Positions 33,554 through 42,637 of a stretch of DNA of 64,000 nucleotides are shown one piece after another. Made by a program: the position numbers and the translations under genes. The stretch covers positions 5,354 through 69,353 of the forward strand of contig CAYGBT010000013.1 of NCBI GenBank assembly GCA_964348275.1. The letters run 5' to 3'. The DNA comes from CSP1-5 sp964348275 (GTDB lineage: Bacteria > Methylomirabilota > Methylomirabilia > Methylomirabilales > CSP1-5). The notes below the pieces were generated by a model. That model saw only the letters and a list, made by a program, of their open reading frames with translations, ran no database searches and had not been told where the DNA came from. Numbering within the stretch: position 1 is the first letter of the stretch; every line of letters starts with the position of its first letter.

Positions 33554-34291
33554 TTATTTTGCGCGTCCTACCTGGAGTTTTGGAAGCAGTGACCAGTTGA
33601 AATCGTGACAGGCAGCGGGACCCAAGTATTCCAGGGACTGCCGGCACCTTTCGATTCCCTCTAGGAACCTGTTGAGCTCGACACCCCGGTATCGTGGAAC
33701 GTAAGGCACGACCTTCGCCCGCCCGTTCCGGAACATGCTTATTGCACCGCGGTAATTATTCCGCTGAATGTGATAAAAGGCCACGCCGAGTTGAATGAGA
33801 CCCTGGAGAAAGCGCCGCTCCGGCCCCCGCCAATCCATCCAAACTTCCTCCAAGATCTCATGAAACTCGAAGAAAAGGTGATGTCGCCACAGGAGCGCCG
33901 CTTGTTGGAGGATGCCCGGAAGCGCCTCGGTGTAACGCCGGCGGTGCAGCTCCTTTAGCAACCCCCAATAGGCGGTCGCTTTCTTGCAGACCACGGAAAG
34001 CTCGTCGAGGTATTCCGGGGCAATCGCCACTTCTGCGTTGCTAGGCCGAAATAGTCCCGACTCGGCAACCAACTTGCGACCCCAGACCTCATTCAGCTTA
34101 CCACACCAGCGGACCTCCCGCTCGTGCCGCCCGACGTACTCCGCCAATCGGGAAAATGGAACGGCTGGGGGATCGCTCCCCCCGGCCACCCGGCAATACG
34201 CGCGAAGCCAAAAGATCATGACCGACCTTTGCCGGTGCTTGATCGCCTCCATCAAGAGTTCCCCCACCTTGTCCCGAAGTTCCGATTGCAT
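33554..34291 (-). CDS. DUF309 protein with N-terminal extension
   Basis: A 245-residue protein. The C-terminal half (about 130-225) is a DUF309 helical domain with the hallmark LFFEFHEILEEVWMDWRG followed by RRFLQGLIQLGVAFYHIQRN, a possible metal-binding His/Glu array. The N-terminal 120 residues are mostly helical and not recognised. The start ATG overlaps the bioD stop (TGATG), so the gene is coupled to biotin genes, but no role in biotin synthesis is known to me for this family. Confidence 0.8.
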   Translation of the reverse strand: MQSELRDKVGELLMEAIKHRQRSVMIFWLRAYCRVAGGSDPPAVPFSRLAEYVGRHEREVRWCGKLNEVWGRKLVAESGLFRPSNAEVAIAPEYLDELSVVCKKATAYWGLLKELHRRRYTEALPGILQQAALLWRHHLFFEFHEILEEVWMDWRGPERRFLQGLIQLGVAFYHIQRNNYRGAISMFRNGRAKVVPYVPRYRGVELNRFLEGIERCRQSLEYLGPAACHDFNWSLLPKLQVGRAK

Positions 34292-34995
34292 CAGCGGAGC
34301 TCCAACAGCTCCAGAAGACGATCCAGGCCGAGCGATCTTTCCACCAGGGACAAATCATCCGAGGCGTCCGGACAATAGGGAATGGAACCGAGAAGCGGAC
34401 CCGGCAGTCGGTCCACGAGTGCCTGGAGGTTCGCTTGCTCTGATGGGCCGGGCGGACCCGTCGCGCTGTTCACCACAACCCCGAGTATTGGAAGTTTCAA
34501 GTGACTGGCCCAATGCCACGTCAGCAGGGTGTGATTAATGGTCCCGAGAGAGGCACGGGCCACCACAAGCACGGGGATGCAGAGCTTCTGGATCAGGTCG
34601 GTGTTATCGGCCGTATCGGTGAGCGGTACCAGAACACCTCCTGCCCCTTCTACCAACGTCACCTGGTGGCGCCCGGTGAGATCGCGGAACCGGGACGCGA
34701 TCCGGTCAAGGTCGATAGTGATGCCTGCTGCCTCCGCAGCCACCGACGGGGCTGCCGGCATCTCGAGGGCATAAGGACAGATCTCGTCCAGTGGATCAGC
34801 GGTTCCTGCCTTCTCTTGGAGGTATAGCGCATCCTGAGGCTGAAGCCGTCCGTCACGCATGGGGCAGCCGGTCTCGACAGGCTTCATCACTCCGACATCG
34901 ATCCGCCGGGCTCGAAGGAGGCCCGCCAAGATTCCCGCCAGGAAGGTTTTGCCCACACCTGTGTCTGTCCCTGTGATGAAGAGACCCTTACTCAT
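34291..34995 (-). CDS. bioD: Dethiobiotin synthetase
   Basis: A 234-residue BioD from ATG 34995, with AGAGGGTG upstream; the TTG at 35010 is less likely. It closes the ureido ring of dethiobiotin from diaminopelargonate, CO2 and ATP. The P-loop is GTDTGVGKTFLAG near residue 8, with KPVETGC (Lys-Pro-x-x-Thr-Gly) near 39 and VEGAGGVLVPLTD near 112. It is overlapped by the DUF309 gene and follows pabC after an 89-base gap, the minus-strand order being bioA, pabB, pabC, bioD. Confidence 0.94.
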   Translation of the reverse strand: MSKGLFITGTDTGVGKTFLAGILAGLLRARRIDVGVMKPVETGCPMRDGRLQPQDALYLQEKAGTADPLDEICPYALEMPAAPSVAAEAAGITIDLDRIASRFRDLTGRHQVTLVEGAGGVLVPLTDTADNTDLIQKLCIPVLVVARASLGTINHTLLTWHWASHLKLPILGVVVNSATGPPGPSEQANLQALVDRLPGPLLGSIPYCPDASDDLSLVERSLGLDRLLELLELR

Positions 34996-35084
34996 CACCC
35001 TCTTAGGCAACTGTCAGCACTGAGGCTTCTGTCGGTTGTCAGCCTGAGACCACCGATAATCTATGACTTGCGGAGGTTCTGGCT

Positions 35085-35882
35085 TCATTTGCAATCGCCG
35101 ACCAAAACGTGCTCCCGGTACTTGGCGTGGAGCACACCCGCCCAAGGGTAAGGTGGACGCCCCGTAAAGATGCCGGCAATCTCTTTGACCGGAAGAACCT
35201 CCACGACCGCATTGGAGATCATCACCTCGTCCGCCTCCTTGAGATCTGCCATCGTGACCGGGCGTTCCTCTGACACGAGACCTGTGTCCCCGGCACTCGC
35301 AATGAGAAGACCGCGGGCAATCCCCGGCAAAAGACCCGCAGAAACCGGAGGGGTGATCAGGCTCTGCCCCCGGACCAGGAAGAGATTTGCGGTCGCCGTT
35401 TCGGCGATTTCCCCCCGTTCATTGAAGAACAAGGCATCGTAATATTCCCGGTGCCGGGCCCACTGTCGGCTGTAATTATTTTCAAAATAGTTCGTGGTCT
35501 TGAATGTCAGCAGGGGAGAGTCGGAGCAGCGAGCAAAAGGGGCTCTCACCAGACGCACGCCCCCCCGCTGGTACTGATCTGTCGCTGTGAGGACGGAGGA
35601 ATGGGTGAGAACGCGAGTCTCTTCAGGGCCCTCCTCTCCCCAGACTTCTAAAGTCACGCGGAGGCGAGCCTCTGCCTGATCCGAGACCGCCTGGAGCTCC
35701 CTTTTGACGGCTTCGGCAAAAGCCGTCTTCGAAAAGGGAAATCGGAAAAATTCCGCCCCGTCCGCCATCCGCCGACAATGGGCATCGAGGAGGGGAACCC
35801 TGCGGTTCAGATATACCCGGAGGGTCTCAAAAAGACCCTCACCGTAAAGCAATGTGCGATTGATCTGTCCCGTTGGGTTCAC
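35085..35882 (-). CDS. pabC: Class IV aminotransferase, probable aminodeoxychorismate lyase
   Basis: About 265 residues from GTG 35882, preceded by GAGGAA. The ATG at 35903 lies inside a short repeated motif and is less likely. The fold-IV PLP enzyme has YGEGLFETLRVY near residue 13, the PLP lysine in LLTFKTTNYFENN, and NERGEIAETATANLFLV with the cofactor-phosphate contacts. PabC releases 4-aminobenzoate from aminodeoxychorismate for folate; D-amino-acid or branched-chain transaminases share the fold. The adjacent pabB supports the lyase call. Confidence 0.82.
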   Translation of the reverse strand: MNPTGQINRTLLYGEGLFETLRVYLNRRVPLLDAHCRRMADGAEFFRFPFSKTAFAEAVKRELQAVSDQAEARLRVTLEVWGEEGPEETRVLTHSSVLTATDQYQRGGVRLVRAPFARCSDSPLLTFKTTNYFENNYSRQWARHREYYDALFFNERGEIAETATANLFLVRGQSLITPPVSAGLLPGIARGLLIASAGDTGLVSEERPVTMADLKEADEVMISNAVVEVLPVKEIAGIFTGRPPYPWAGVLHAKYREHVLVGDCK

Positions 35883-36026
35883 GGTTCCTCGTTCACAGTT
35901 CACAGCTTATGACTCGCAGCTAAGGATTCGGAATAAGCCACGTTGATTTCGGATTGCTGACTGCTGACAGCTGATAGCTGACTGCTTCGGTCGCCGGTCA
36001 TCGGTCTAATCGGCGACTACTGATAG
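35883..36026. repeat. Low-complexity slipped-repeat spacer between pabB and pabC
   Basis: A 144-base gap made of short repeated words: GTTCACAGTTCACAGC, then GCTGACTGCTGACAGCTG, GATAGCTGACTGC, and CGGTCGCCGGTCATCGGTC. The same words occur at 3781-3890, 33395-33430 and about 35015-35050. No gene, and the T-tract needed for a terminator is missing here. Confidence 0.6.
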
Positions 36027-37307
36027 CTAGAGACCTGGAGCAAGCTCTGAATGGTCGTCAAGACCGAAGGCTCTCAGAAAGGCAGCAGCCTTGACGAGAC
36101 ACTCCCGATATTCTTCCACCGGGTCGGAGTCTCCTAGGATTGCACCCCCCACCCCGAAGCAGGCGTCGGACCCGGCAACGGCGAGCGTACGAATGGCCAC
36201 ACTAAGGGTCATTTCTCCTCCAGGTGTGAGGAGGCCGATGGCCCCGGTGTAGACGCCTCGGCGGTACCTCTCGAGCTCGTCAATGATTTCGCACGCCCGC
36301 TTTTTCGGCGCCCCCGTCACCGAGCCCGGGGGAAAGGAGGCCCTAAGCACGTCCGCCGTGCCGATGCCCGGCTTGAGACGCCCGGTGACCTCCGAGATCA
36401 TCTGATAAAGGGTCCGGTACCCCTCCACGCTGAACAGACTGGGGACAGCCACGGTCCCGGTCTCGGCCACCTTGCCAATGTCGTGTCGCATCAGGTCGAC
36501 GATCATCACATTCTCCGCCCGGTCCTTCGCACTCCCCCCAAGATCATCGCGGAGACGCCGATCCTCCCAAGGGACCCTCCCCCGGGGCCGCGTCCCCTTC
36601 ATCGGCTTGCTCAACACGGTGCCGTCTTTCACCCGCAGGAACAACTCCGGGGATCCGGAGACCACAAATCGCCCCTCCCCGAGATTGAGAAAAGCGGCGT
36701 AGGGAACCGGCTGAATCTCTCGGAGCCGGCGGTAGAGGTCCCAGGGGTCAAAGCACCCTGTGCACAAGATGGGCTGGGTGAGGTTGACCTGGTAAATATC
36801 CCCCGCAGAAATATAAGCCTGCGCCCGCTTGATTGCTTGCAGATAGGCGTCCTGGGAGTGGTAAAGTCGAATCTGCCGAGGCGACGGTGCCCGCTCCACC
36901 TTCTGGATTCGCGAAGAGGGCCATCGCGCAGACCCTGTTTCGCACCACCGCCGAGACATATGGTCATAGCAGAGGACGCCGTCGTACACCCCCATCCAGG
37001 CATCAGGCAGGACCACCATGGGAGGATTCCGATCCGGCAGCTCCTCGGTGAGGAGCCGGAGATCATAACCGAGATACCCCAGGCAAAAGCCCTCTCGGGT
37101 GGCCGCCTGAAGTTCCTCGAAATAGCGGGACTCATGGTGAGCCCGATCAATAATCAGCACGCGCCGAGGGATCCGGGCGATGAAGGAGTACCGCTCCCGG
37201 GCCGTAGGCTTCTGGGTCTCCAGGAGTACCGCCCCGGGCTCCTGCCAGCAGCGGGCAAAGACCTCGACGGGAGTATCGATCAGGCTAAGGGACTCACTAT
37301 GCAGCAT
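36027..37307 (-). CDS. pabB: Aminodeoxychorismate synthase component I
   Basis: A 426-residue chorismate-utilising enzyme from ATG 37307. The PMKGTRPRGR motif carries the Lys that distinguishes PabB from TrpE; DLMRHDIGKV and PPGSVTGAPKKRACEIIDEL complete the site. It makes aminodeoxychorismate from chorismate and ammonia, which PabC then converts to 4-aminobenzoate. The start overlaps the bioA stop by 11 bases. No glutamine amidotransferase partner (pabA) is nearby, so it must be encoded elsewhere or shared with trpG. Confidence 0.92.
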   Translation of the reverse strand: MLHSESLSLIDTPVEVFARCWQEPGAVLLETQKPTARERYSFIARIPRRVLIIDRAHHESRYFEELQAATREGFCLGYLGYDLRLLTEELPDRNPPMVVLPDAWMGVYDGVLCYDHMSRRWCETGSARWPSSRIQKVERAPSPRQIRLYHSQDAYLQAIKRAQAYISAGDIYQVNLTQPILCTGCFDPWDLYRRLREIQPVPYAAFLNLGEGRFVVSGSPELFLRVKDGTVLSKPMKGTRPRGRVPWEDRRLRDDLGGSAKDRAENVMIVDLMRHDIGKVAETGTVAVPSLFSVEGYRTLYQMISEVTGRLKPGIGTADVLRASFPPGSVTGAPKKRACEIIDELERYRRGVYTGAIGLLTPGGEMTLSVAIRTLAVAGSDACFGVGGAILGDSDPVEEYRECLVKAAAFLRAFGLDDHSELAPGL

Positions 37308-38640
37308 CACCTTCGGTCACTTTCTTAATGGCCAGAGAGACCGCATGAATGAGCGTGTCGATTTCAGCTTCGGTGACAGACAGAGGCGGCATAAGGACAA
37401 TGACGTCGCCGAGGGGGCGGACAAGGACTCTGTGCTGCCGAGCTTCCCTGATCACCTGATGCCCCATCCTGTTCCCAGGGGGGTAAGGCCGACGAGCACC
37501 CACGTCCTCGACGAGTTCGATCCCAACCATAAATCCCATCTGACGGATCTCTCCTACATGCCTCAAGGATCGCAGTCGTTCCAACCCTGCCCTCAGAAAC
37601 GTAATCTTGGACTGAAGCCGCTCCAGGACCCGATCCTTCTCAAAGATCTCCAGACTGGCTAACGCGGCGGCGCAGCCCAAGGGGTTGCCTGTGTAGGTAT
37701 GGCCGTGGAAGAAGGTCGTCTTCTGCTCCACTGGGCCCAAAAACGCGTCAAAGATCTCCGAAGTCGTGAGCGTGGCGGCCAAGGGGAGATACCCACCCGT
37801 AAGCCCCTTGGCCACCACGAAAAGATCCGGAAGGACGCCCTCATGCTCACACGCAAACATCTTTCCCGTCCGACCGAATCCGGTAGCCACCTCATCGGCG
37901 ATGAAGAGGATCTCGTTGGCACGACAAAGCTCCCAGACCTCGCGCGTAAAACCCGAAGGGTAGGGCCGCATCCCCGCCGCTCCCTGGATCAAGGGCTCCA
38001 CAATGAGGCCCGCCACCTCGCGATGGTGGGTTTCGATGACGCGCTGCACTTCTTGGAGAGCCACCTCCTTTTCCGCCAACGCGTAAGGCGCTGGGAGGGA
38101 GTAGGCCTCAAATAGCAGCGGCTTATACAGGAAGTGAAAGAGATCGATACCCCCCACGCTCACCGCGCCCAGGGTGTCTCCATGATAGGCACCCGAAAAA
38201 TATAAGAACTTGGTCTTCTTGCGAAACCGCTCGGAACCCTTCTGCTGCCAGTATTGATACGCCATCTTGAGGGCGATCTCCACGGCGGTCGCCCCATTAT
38301 CCGAGTAGAAGACCTTGGTGAGACCGGAGGGTGCCATCTGCGCCAGGTTTTCCGCCAACAGGATGGCTGCGGGGTGAGAGACACCCAAGAGGGTCGAATG
38401 GGCGATCCGCCGGAGCTGCGCGAGGATGGCCTCATCGATCTCGCGTCGTCCATGACCGTGGACATTGCACCAGAGCGAAGAGACCCCGTCGAGGTACCGG
38501 TTCCCGTCGATGTCGATGAGATAGTTCCCTTCCCCCCTCTCGATGATCAGTGGTTCCTCGGTAAACCACTCCTCCATCTGGGTAAAGGGATGCCAGAGGT
38601 ACCGATGATCCTTTTCCTGCAAGGCCTTCTTAGAGAACAT
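37297..38640 (-). CDS. bioA: Adenosylmethionine-8-amino-7-oxononanoate aminotransferase
   Basis: A 447-residue class III aminotransferase from ATG 38640 (GGGAG upstream). The BioA fingerprint KDHRYLWHPFTQMEEW is at the N-terminus. The PLP lysine lies in VVAKGLTGGYLPLAATLT (about residue 282), and FIADEVATGFGRTGKMFACE precedes it. It transfers the amino group of S-adenosylmethionine to make diaminopelargonate, the substrate of BioD. First gene of the bioA-pabB-pabC-bioD-DUF309 series on the minus strand, divergent from the pirin gene. Confidence 0.95.
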   Translation of the reverse strand: MFSKKALQEKDHRYLWHPFTQMEEWFTEEPLIIERGEGNYLIDIDGNRYLDGVSSLWCNVHGHGRREIDEAILAQLRRIAHSTLLGVSHPAAILLAENLAQMAPSGLTKVFYSDNGATAVEIALKMAYQYWQQKGSERFRKKTKFLYFSGAYHGDTLGAVSVGGIDLFHFLYKPLLFEAYSLPAPYALAEKEVALQEVQRVIETHHREVAGLIVEPLIQGAAGMRPYPSGFTREVWELCRANEILFIADEVATGFGRTGKMFACEHEGVLPDLFVVAKGLTGGYLPLAATLTTSEIFDAFLGPVEQKTTFFHGHTYTGNPLGCAAALASLEIFEKDRVLERLQSKITFLRAGLERLRSLRHVGEIRQMGFMVGIELVEDVGARRPYPPGNRMGHQVIREARQHRVLVRPLGDVIVLMPPLSVTEAEIDTLIHAVSLAIKKVTEGDAA

Positions 38641-38825
38641 GAACGACTCCCACCGTGCGGGTCTCAGACTTTTCTCAAGGTTGCTGGTACAATACCGGGG
38701 AGACCCGGCAGCGTCAAGGGAGGTCACCAAGAGGCATTTCTGGGCCTGCAGCGAACTGCCGATGGCTTCCTATCGGGGGGAAGGGAGAGATCTGATGTGG
38801 AAAGGTCGGAAGTCGGGAGGCGAGT

Positions 38826-39524
38826 ATGATCAAGGTCATCAAGTCCAAAGAGCGCCACTATAGGCACATGGGGTGGCTGTCCACCCACTGGCATTTCTCT
38901 TTCGCAGACTACCACGACCCTACCAACATAAACTGGGGACCCTTGCGCGTCTTCAATGACGACGTCGTCCAACCCGGCCAGGGCTTCGGGTCTCACCCAC
39001 ACCGTGACATGGAGATTGTCACCTACGTTTTGGACGGAGAGTTGGAGCACCGGGATAACCAGGGGAACATGGGAGTGGTTCATCCTGGCGAGGTACAGAT
39101 GATGTCAGCCGGCACGGGGATCGTCCACTCCGAATACAACCACTCCAAGGAGTATCCCGTCCATTTCCTTCAGCTCTGGATCATGCCCCGGACAAAGGGA
39201 CTGTCGCCACGTTACGAACAGCGTCAGTTCACCCCCGAGGACCGTAGGGGAAAGCTGTTGCCCGTGGTTTCGGGGGGAAGCATCCCAGGAACTTTGCGAA
39301 TTGATCAAGATGCGGCGATCTACGTCTCTGCGTTGCTTGCCAGGCAAGAAGCGATCTATAAAAGTCGCGCCAGCCGCAAAGGCTACCTCTTCTTGATCGC
39401 TGGCAGTCTAACTGTCAACGGGGTGGGGCTCGCGGCGGGTGACCAGGCCCGGATCGCTGATGAGCCTGAACTCACCCTCCAGATGATGGAGGACTCCGAG
39501 CTGATCCTTTTGGATCTTCCATAG
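38826..39524 (+). CDS. Pirin family protein
   Basis: A 232-residue bicupin-type pirin. The metal ligands are visible in GFGSHPHRDMEIVTYVLDGE (two His), then AGTGIVHSEYN (His and Glu). The C-terminal cupin (about 150-232) is less conserved. Bacterial pirins such as YhhW can show quercetin 2,3-dioxygenase activity; the natural substrate is usually unknown. ATG 38826 follows GGGAGGCG. The nitroreductase and aldo/keto reductase genes follow on the same strand, making a small redox-enzyme group. Confidence 0.9.
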   Translation: MIKVIKSKERHYRHMGWLSTHWHFSFADYHDPTNINWGPLRVFNDDVVQPGQGFGSHPHRDMEIVTYVLDGELEHRDNQGNMGVVHPGEVQMMSAGTGIVHSEYNHSKEYPVHFLQLWIMPRTKGLSPRYEQRQFTPEDRRGKLLPVVSGGSIPGTLRIDQDAAIYVSALLARQEAIYKSRASRKGYLFLIAGSLTVNGVGLAAGDQARIADEPELTLQMMEDSELILLDLP

Positions 39525-39588
39525 TAAACCCTGTACACTAATGGCCGTGACCAGTAACCAATCACATGACCAATTACGGAGAGTCGTT

Positions 39589-40200
39589 ATGCAGAAACTT
39601 GCCCACACCAAGTATCCGATTCACGAACTGTTACAGCGACGCTGGAGCCCTCGGGCGTTTTCCGGTCGGATGGTGGAGCCAGAAAAACTCTGTAGTCTTT
39701 TGGAGGCGGCGCGATGGGCAGCCTCATGTTTCAACGAGCAGCCGTGGAGTTTCATCGTTGCCACCAAGGAGGACACGGCGGAATACGAACGATTATTGAG
39801 CTGCCTGATGGAAGGAAACATCACATGGGCGAAACACGCGCCGGTGCTTATGCTCTCTGTAGCGAAACTCGCTTTTGACCGGAGTGGAAAACCGAACCGG
39901 CACGCCCTCCACGATGTGGGGCTGGCGGTCCAGAACCTGGCCATCCAGGCGACGGCCCTCGGCCTCTTCGTGCACCAGATGGCTGGATTCCAAGCGGAAA
40001 AGGCACGCCAGCTCTATGGGATTCCAGATGGCCACGATCCGGTGGCCGCGATGGCCGTCGGTTACTCCGGCGACCCGGCGAGCTTACCCGATGATTTGCG
40101 CGAGAGAGAACTCGCCCCACGCAGCCGTAAGCCCTTTCAAGAATTTGTCTTCGCCGCCCGTTGGGGTCAGGTCTCTTCGCTGGTCGCTTCTGCACGTTAA
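39589..40200 (+). CDS. Nitroreductase family FMN oxidoreductase
   Basis: A 203-residue protein from ATG 39589 behind GGAGAG; the frame extends to 39541 with little support. It shows the family start RRWSPRAFSGRMVEPEK with FMN-binding arginines, AARWAASCFNEQPW, and the GLAVQNLAIQATALGL helix near residue 120. Such enzymes reduce nitroaromatics, quinones or activated double bonds with NAD(P)H. Real substrate unknown. It follows the pirin gene by 64 bases. Confidence 0.88.
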   Translation: MQKLAHTKYPIHELLQRRWSPRAFSGRMVEPEKLCSLLEAARWAASCFNEQPWSFIVATKEDTAEYERLLSCLMEGNITWAKHAPVLMLSVAKLAFDRSGKPNRHALHDVGLAVQNLAIQATALGLFVHQMAGFQAEKARQLYGIPDGHDPVAAMAVGYSGDPASLPDDLRERELAPRSRKPFQEFVFAARWGQVSSLVASAR

Positions 40201-40325
40201 ACGGAAAGCCTCAGGAGCCGGCACAGAACGGTTGCCAGCCAGAGGAGTTAGCGTTGGTCGAAGAGGCAGAGTAAGAGAAGGAAACCGCAGCAATAGGTTC
40301 GGTGTCAATTGCGTGTACGCGAGCC

Positions 40326-41222
40326 ATGGAGAGGCGTCAGTTAGGCAAGACCGACATGCATGTGAGCGTGCTCGGCTTCGGCGGGGCCGAGATCGGCTTT
40401 GAAGGGGCATCAAGGCGGACCGTTACGCGATTGTTAAGTAGCGCCCTCGATGCCGGACTCAACCTCATTGACACTGCCGAGTGCTACGACAACAGTGAGG
40501 AATTAATCGGGCAGGCGGTGGCCGCGCGACGAAACGAGTACTACCTGCTCACGAAGTGTGGTCACCCGGACAGTTCGGCAAGCGAGGATTGGCGGCCGGC
40601 GTCGCTCCTTCAAAGCATCGAGCGGAGTTTGCGGCGGCTGCGAACGGACCACCTGGACGTGATTCAACTGCATAGCTGCTCCGAGGCTGAACTACGTAAG
40701 GGCCAGGTGATCGAAGCCCTGCAGCAGGCCCGCGAGCGAGGATACACCCGGTACATCGGCTACAGCGGAGACAGCCATGCCGCACGATACGCCGTTGCGT
40801 GCGGCCAGTTTGACACATTGCAGATATCAGTCAGTATCGCCGACCAAGAAGCACTTGAGCTCATCTTGCCGATTGCTCGGGAGCGGGAGATTGGCGTGAT
40901 CGCCAAAAGGCCCATCGCCAATGGCGCATGGAAGAGTCAGGACAAACCTGAGGACGAGTATTACCACACCTATTGGGAGCGATTACAGGAACTGAATTAC
41001 GACTTTCTTCGCGGTCACATGAAGGATGCGGTCGCAACGGCACTGCGCTTCACGGTGAGCGTACCAGGCGTCCACACGGCGATCGTTGGGACGGCGAGGC
41101 TGGACCGCTACAGCGAGAATGCTGCGATGCTCACCGCTGGACCGTTGCCTCCGGAACAATTTGAAAGGATTCGCGCCCGTTGGCGAGAAATTGCCGACAG
41201 CACCTGGGTAGGCCAAGTCTAG
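40326..41222 (+). CDS. Aldo/keto reductase
   Basis: A 298-residue TIM-barrel oxidoreductase from ATG 40326; a GTG start at 40302 is possible, and neither has a strong ribosome-binding site. Catalytic residues are recognisable: Asp and Tyr in LIDTAECYDNSEELIG, Lys in YLLTKCGH, and His in VIQLHSCSE. The NADP-binding end is AIVGTARLDRYSENAAML. Substrate unknown. The 125-base gap from the nitroreductase gene leaves open whether they share a transcript. Confidence 0.9.
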   Translation: MERRQLGKTDMHVSVLGFGGAEIGFEGASRRTVTRLLSSALDAGLNLIDTAECYDNSEELIGQAVAARRNEYYLLTKCGHPDSSASEDWRPASLLQSIERSLRRLRTDHLDVIQLHSCSEAELRKGQVIEALQQARERGYTRYIGYSGDSHAARYAVACGQFDTLQISVSIADQEALELILPIAREREIGVIAKRPIANGAWKSQDKPEDEYYHTYWERLQELNYDFLRGHMKDAVATALRFTVSVPGVHTAIVGTARLDRYSENAAMLTAGPLPPEQFERIRARWREIADSTWVGQV

Positions 41223-41261
41223 AGGAGAAAAGACCAAGGAAAAGCGAGGGTATGGCCCGCA

Positions 41262-42364
41262 TTACTGCTCGCCCTTGGCCACTTGAACCTCAATGGTGGC
41301 CTGATGGCTTCGCCGGTTGCTTCCGTCGGTGCTGACAGGCACCAACTCAAGATTCTTCCCCGCCGTGCCGTAGACGGCCGTCTTGGAAAGATAGAAAACC
41401 GTCCTCTCGCCGAGCCAGCCAAGGTAGATGCTCGTCTGGAATCCGATGTTTTCGCTGACTTTCGATCCCGCGTCCGAGGCAATCTTCCGAATCTGGGTCA
41501 ATCTCCGATCGGCCACTTGTAGAGTCAGGATTCCGTCCTTCTCATCGGTTCCCGGAAGCACTGCATCGCCAAGTGGCGACCAAATGGCGTATTCGACCTT
41601 TTCCCTCACTGGACGGATCGTGCCCCGCGCAATATTGAGCTCAAACAGTTGCTCTTTTTCGGCGTTTAAACTCGCGCCCGGACGACCGGCAGCCTTGGCG
41701 GTGAAGAGGACGGATTTGCCATCGGGCGAGAGATCAAAGAAGACATCCTGGGAACCGAGGACGCTCGCAAGGGCCTTGCGCTTGCCGGAGGGAATCTCCA
41801 GGGCGCTGATCATTCCGTGGTAGACGTTATTTTCCTTCTTCTGGATCTGGAAAATGAGTAAGGCTCTCGAGTCGGGAAACCAGGGATGAAGGGCACTGGT
41901 GTTGGAAGCCAGAGACTTTGGGTCTCCGCCCTTGACGGGAATGAGGAGGATTTCAGGTAGGTTTTCCTCCAGCGGCGGTGTTTTCTCTTGCGCGATTCGG
42001 CTCAGAGAGACGTATCGCCCATCAGGACTGAAGCGCGCGTATGTGGCATTGGATCCGGTGAACAAAACCCGACCTGTCCCAGAGGACAGCATGACCAGCG
42101 TGAGCACATGATTTTTCCCCGTGATCTTAGCATCGCTCTCTGTGACCGCAAGAATCTCCTTTCCACTGGGAGCATAGCTGGCAAAGATAGGGTTCCCACC
42201 GGGAAGGCTGTACATCTTGACCATCTTGCCCTTGATAAGATCGAGCGCAAAAAATCCCTTTGGCGCGGAATGAGAATCTTCCCGTCTCTCGATACATCGA
42301 GCTCGATGGGAAAGCATGCCGTCATGAGCAGGGCAACGGCGAGCACCATCCTTGACAGTCGCAT
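41262..42364 (-). pseudogene. TolB/WD40-like beta-propeller lipoprotein, frameshifted at a homopolymer
   Basis: From ATG 42364 the first frame gives a lipoprotein signal (MRLSRMVLAVALLMTACFPI, Cys near residue 17) and DVSRDGKILIPRQRDF. The -1 frame continues FALDLIKGKMVKMYSLPGGN to 41262 with propeller-like repeats (YARFSPDGRYVSLSR, FDLSPDGKSVLFTAKA). Adding one T to the six-T run (A6 on the plus strand, 42249-42254) joins the two smoothly. It is therefore probably one intact approximately 367-residue envelope lipoprotein with a sequence error, or a recent knock-out. Function unknown; such propellers bind proteins or ligands at the envelope. Confidence 0.75.
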
Positions 42365-42637
42365 CGGAATCCCCCCTAAACCATGTTTTGCCATTCTCCA
42401 CGGTTCCGGCATTTGTGTGCCTATTTCGAGGAAAACCCGATTCCAACTTGACCCCTTTATTCAGGTGTCATCAGGCCTCGCAGCTACATAACTCAGCGAG
42501 GGCAACGGACCTCGGACGGAGGTTCTTTCCTCGCAACATTCATTCCACCTTCATGAACAGGCGTCTGTCCCCCCCTCTTGTCCCGCAGAGGATGGACATC
42601 TCTTACCATTCAACGATCAGAGAGGAATCATCGGTCG

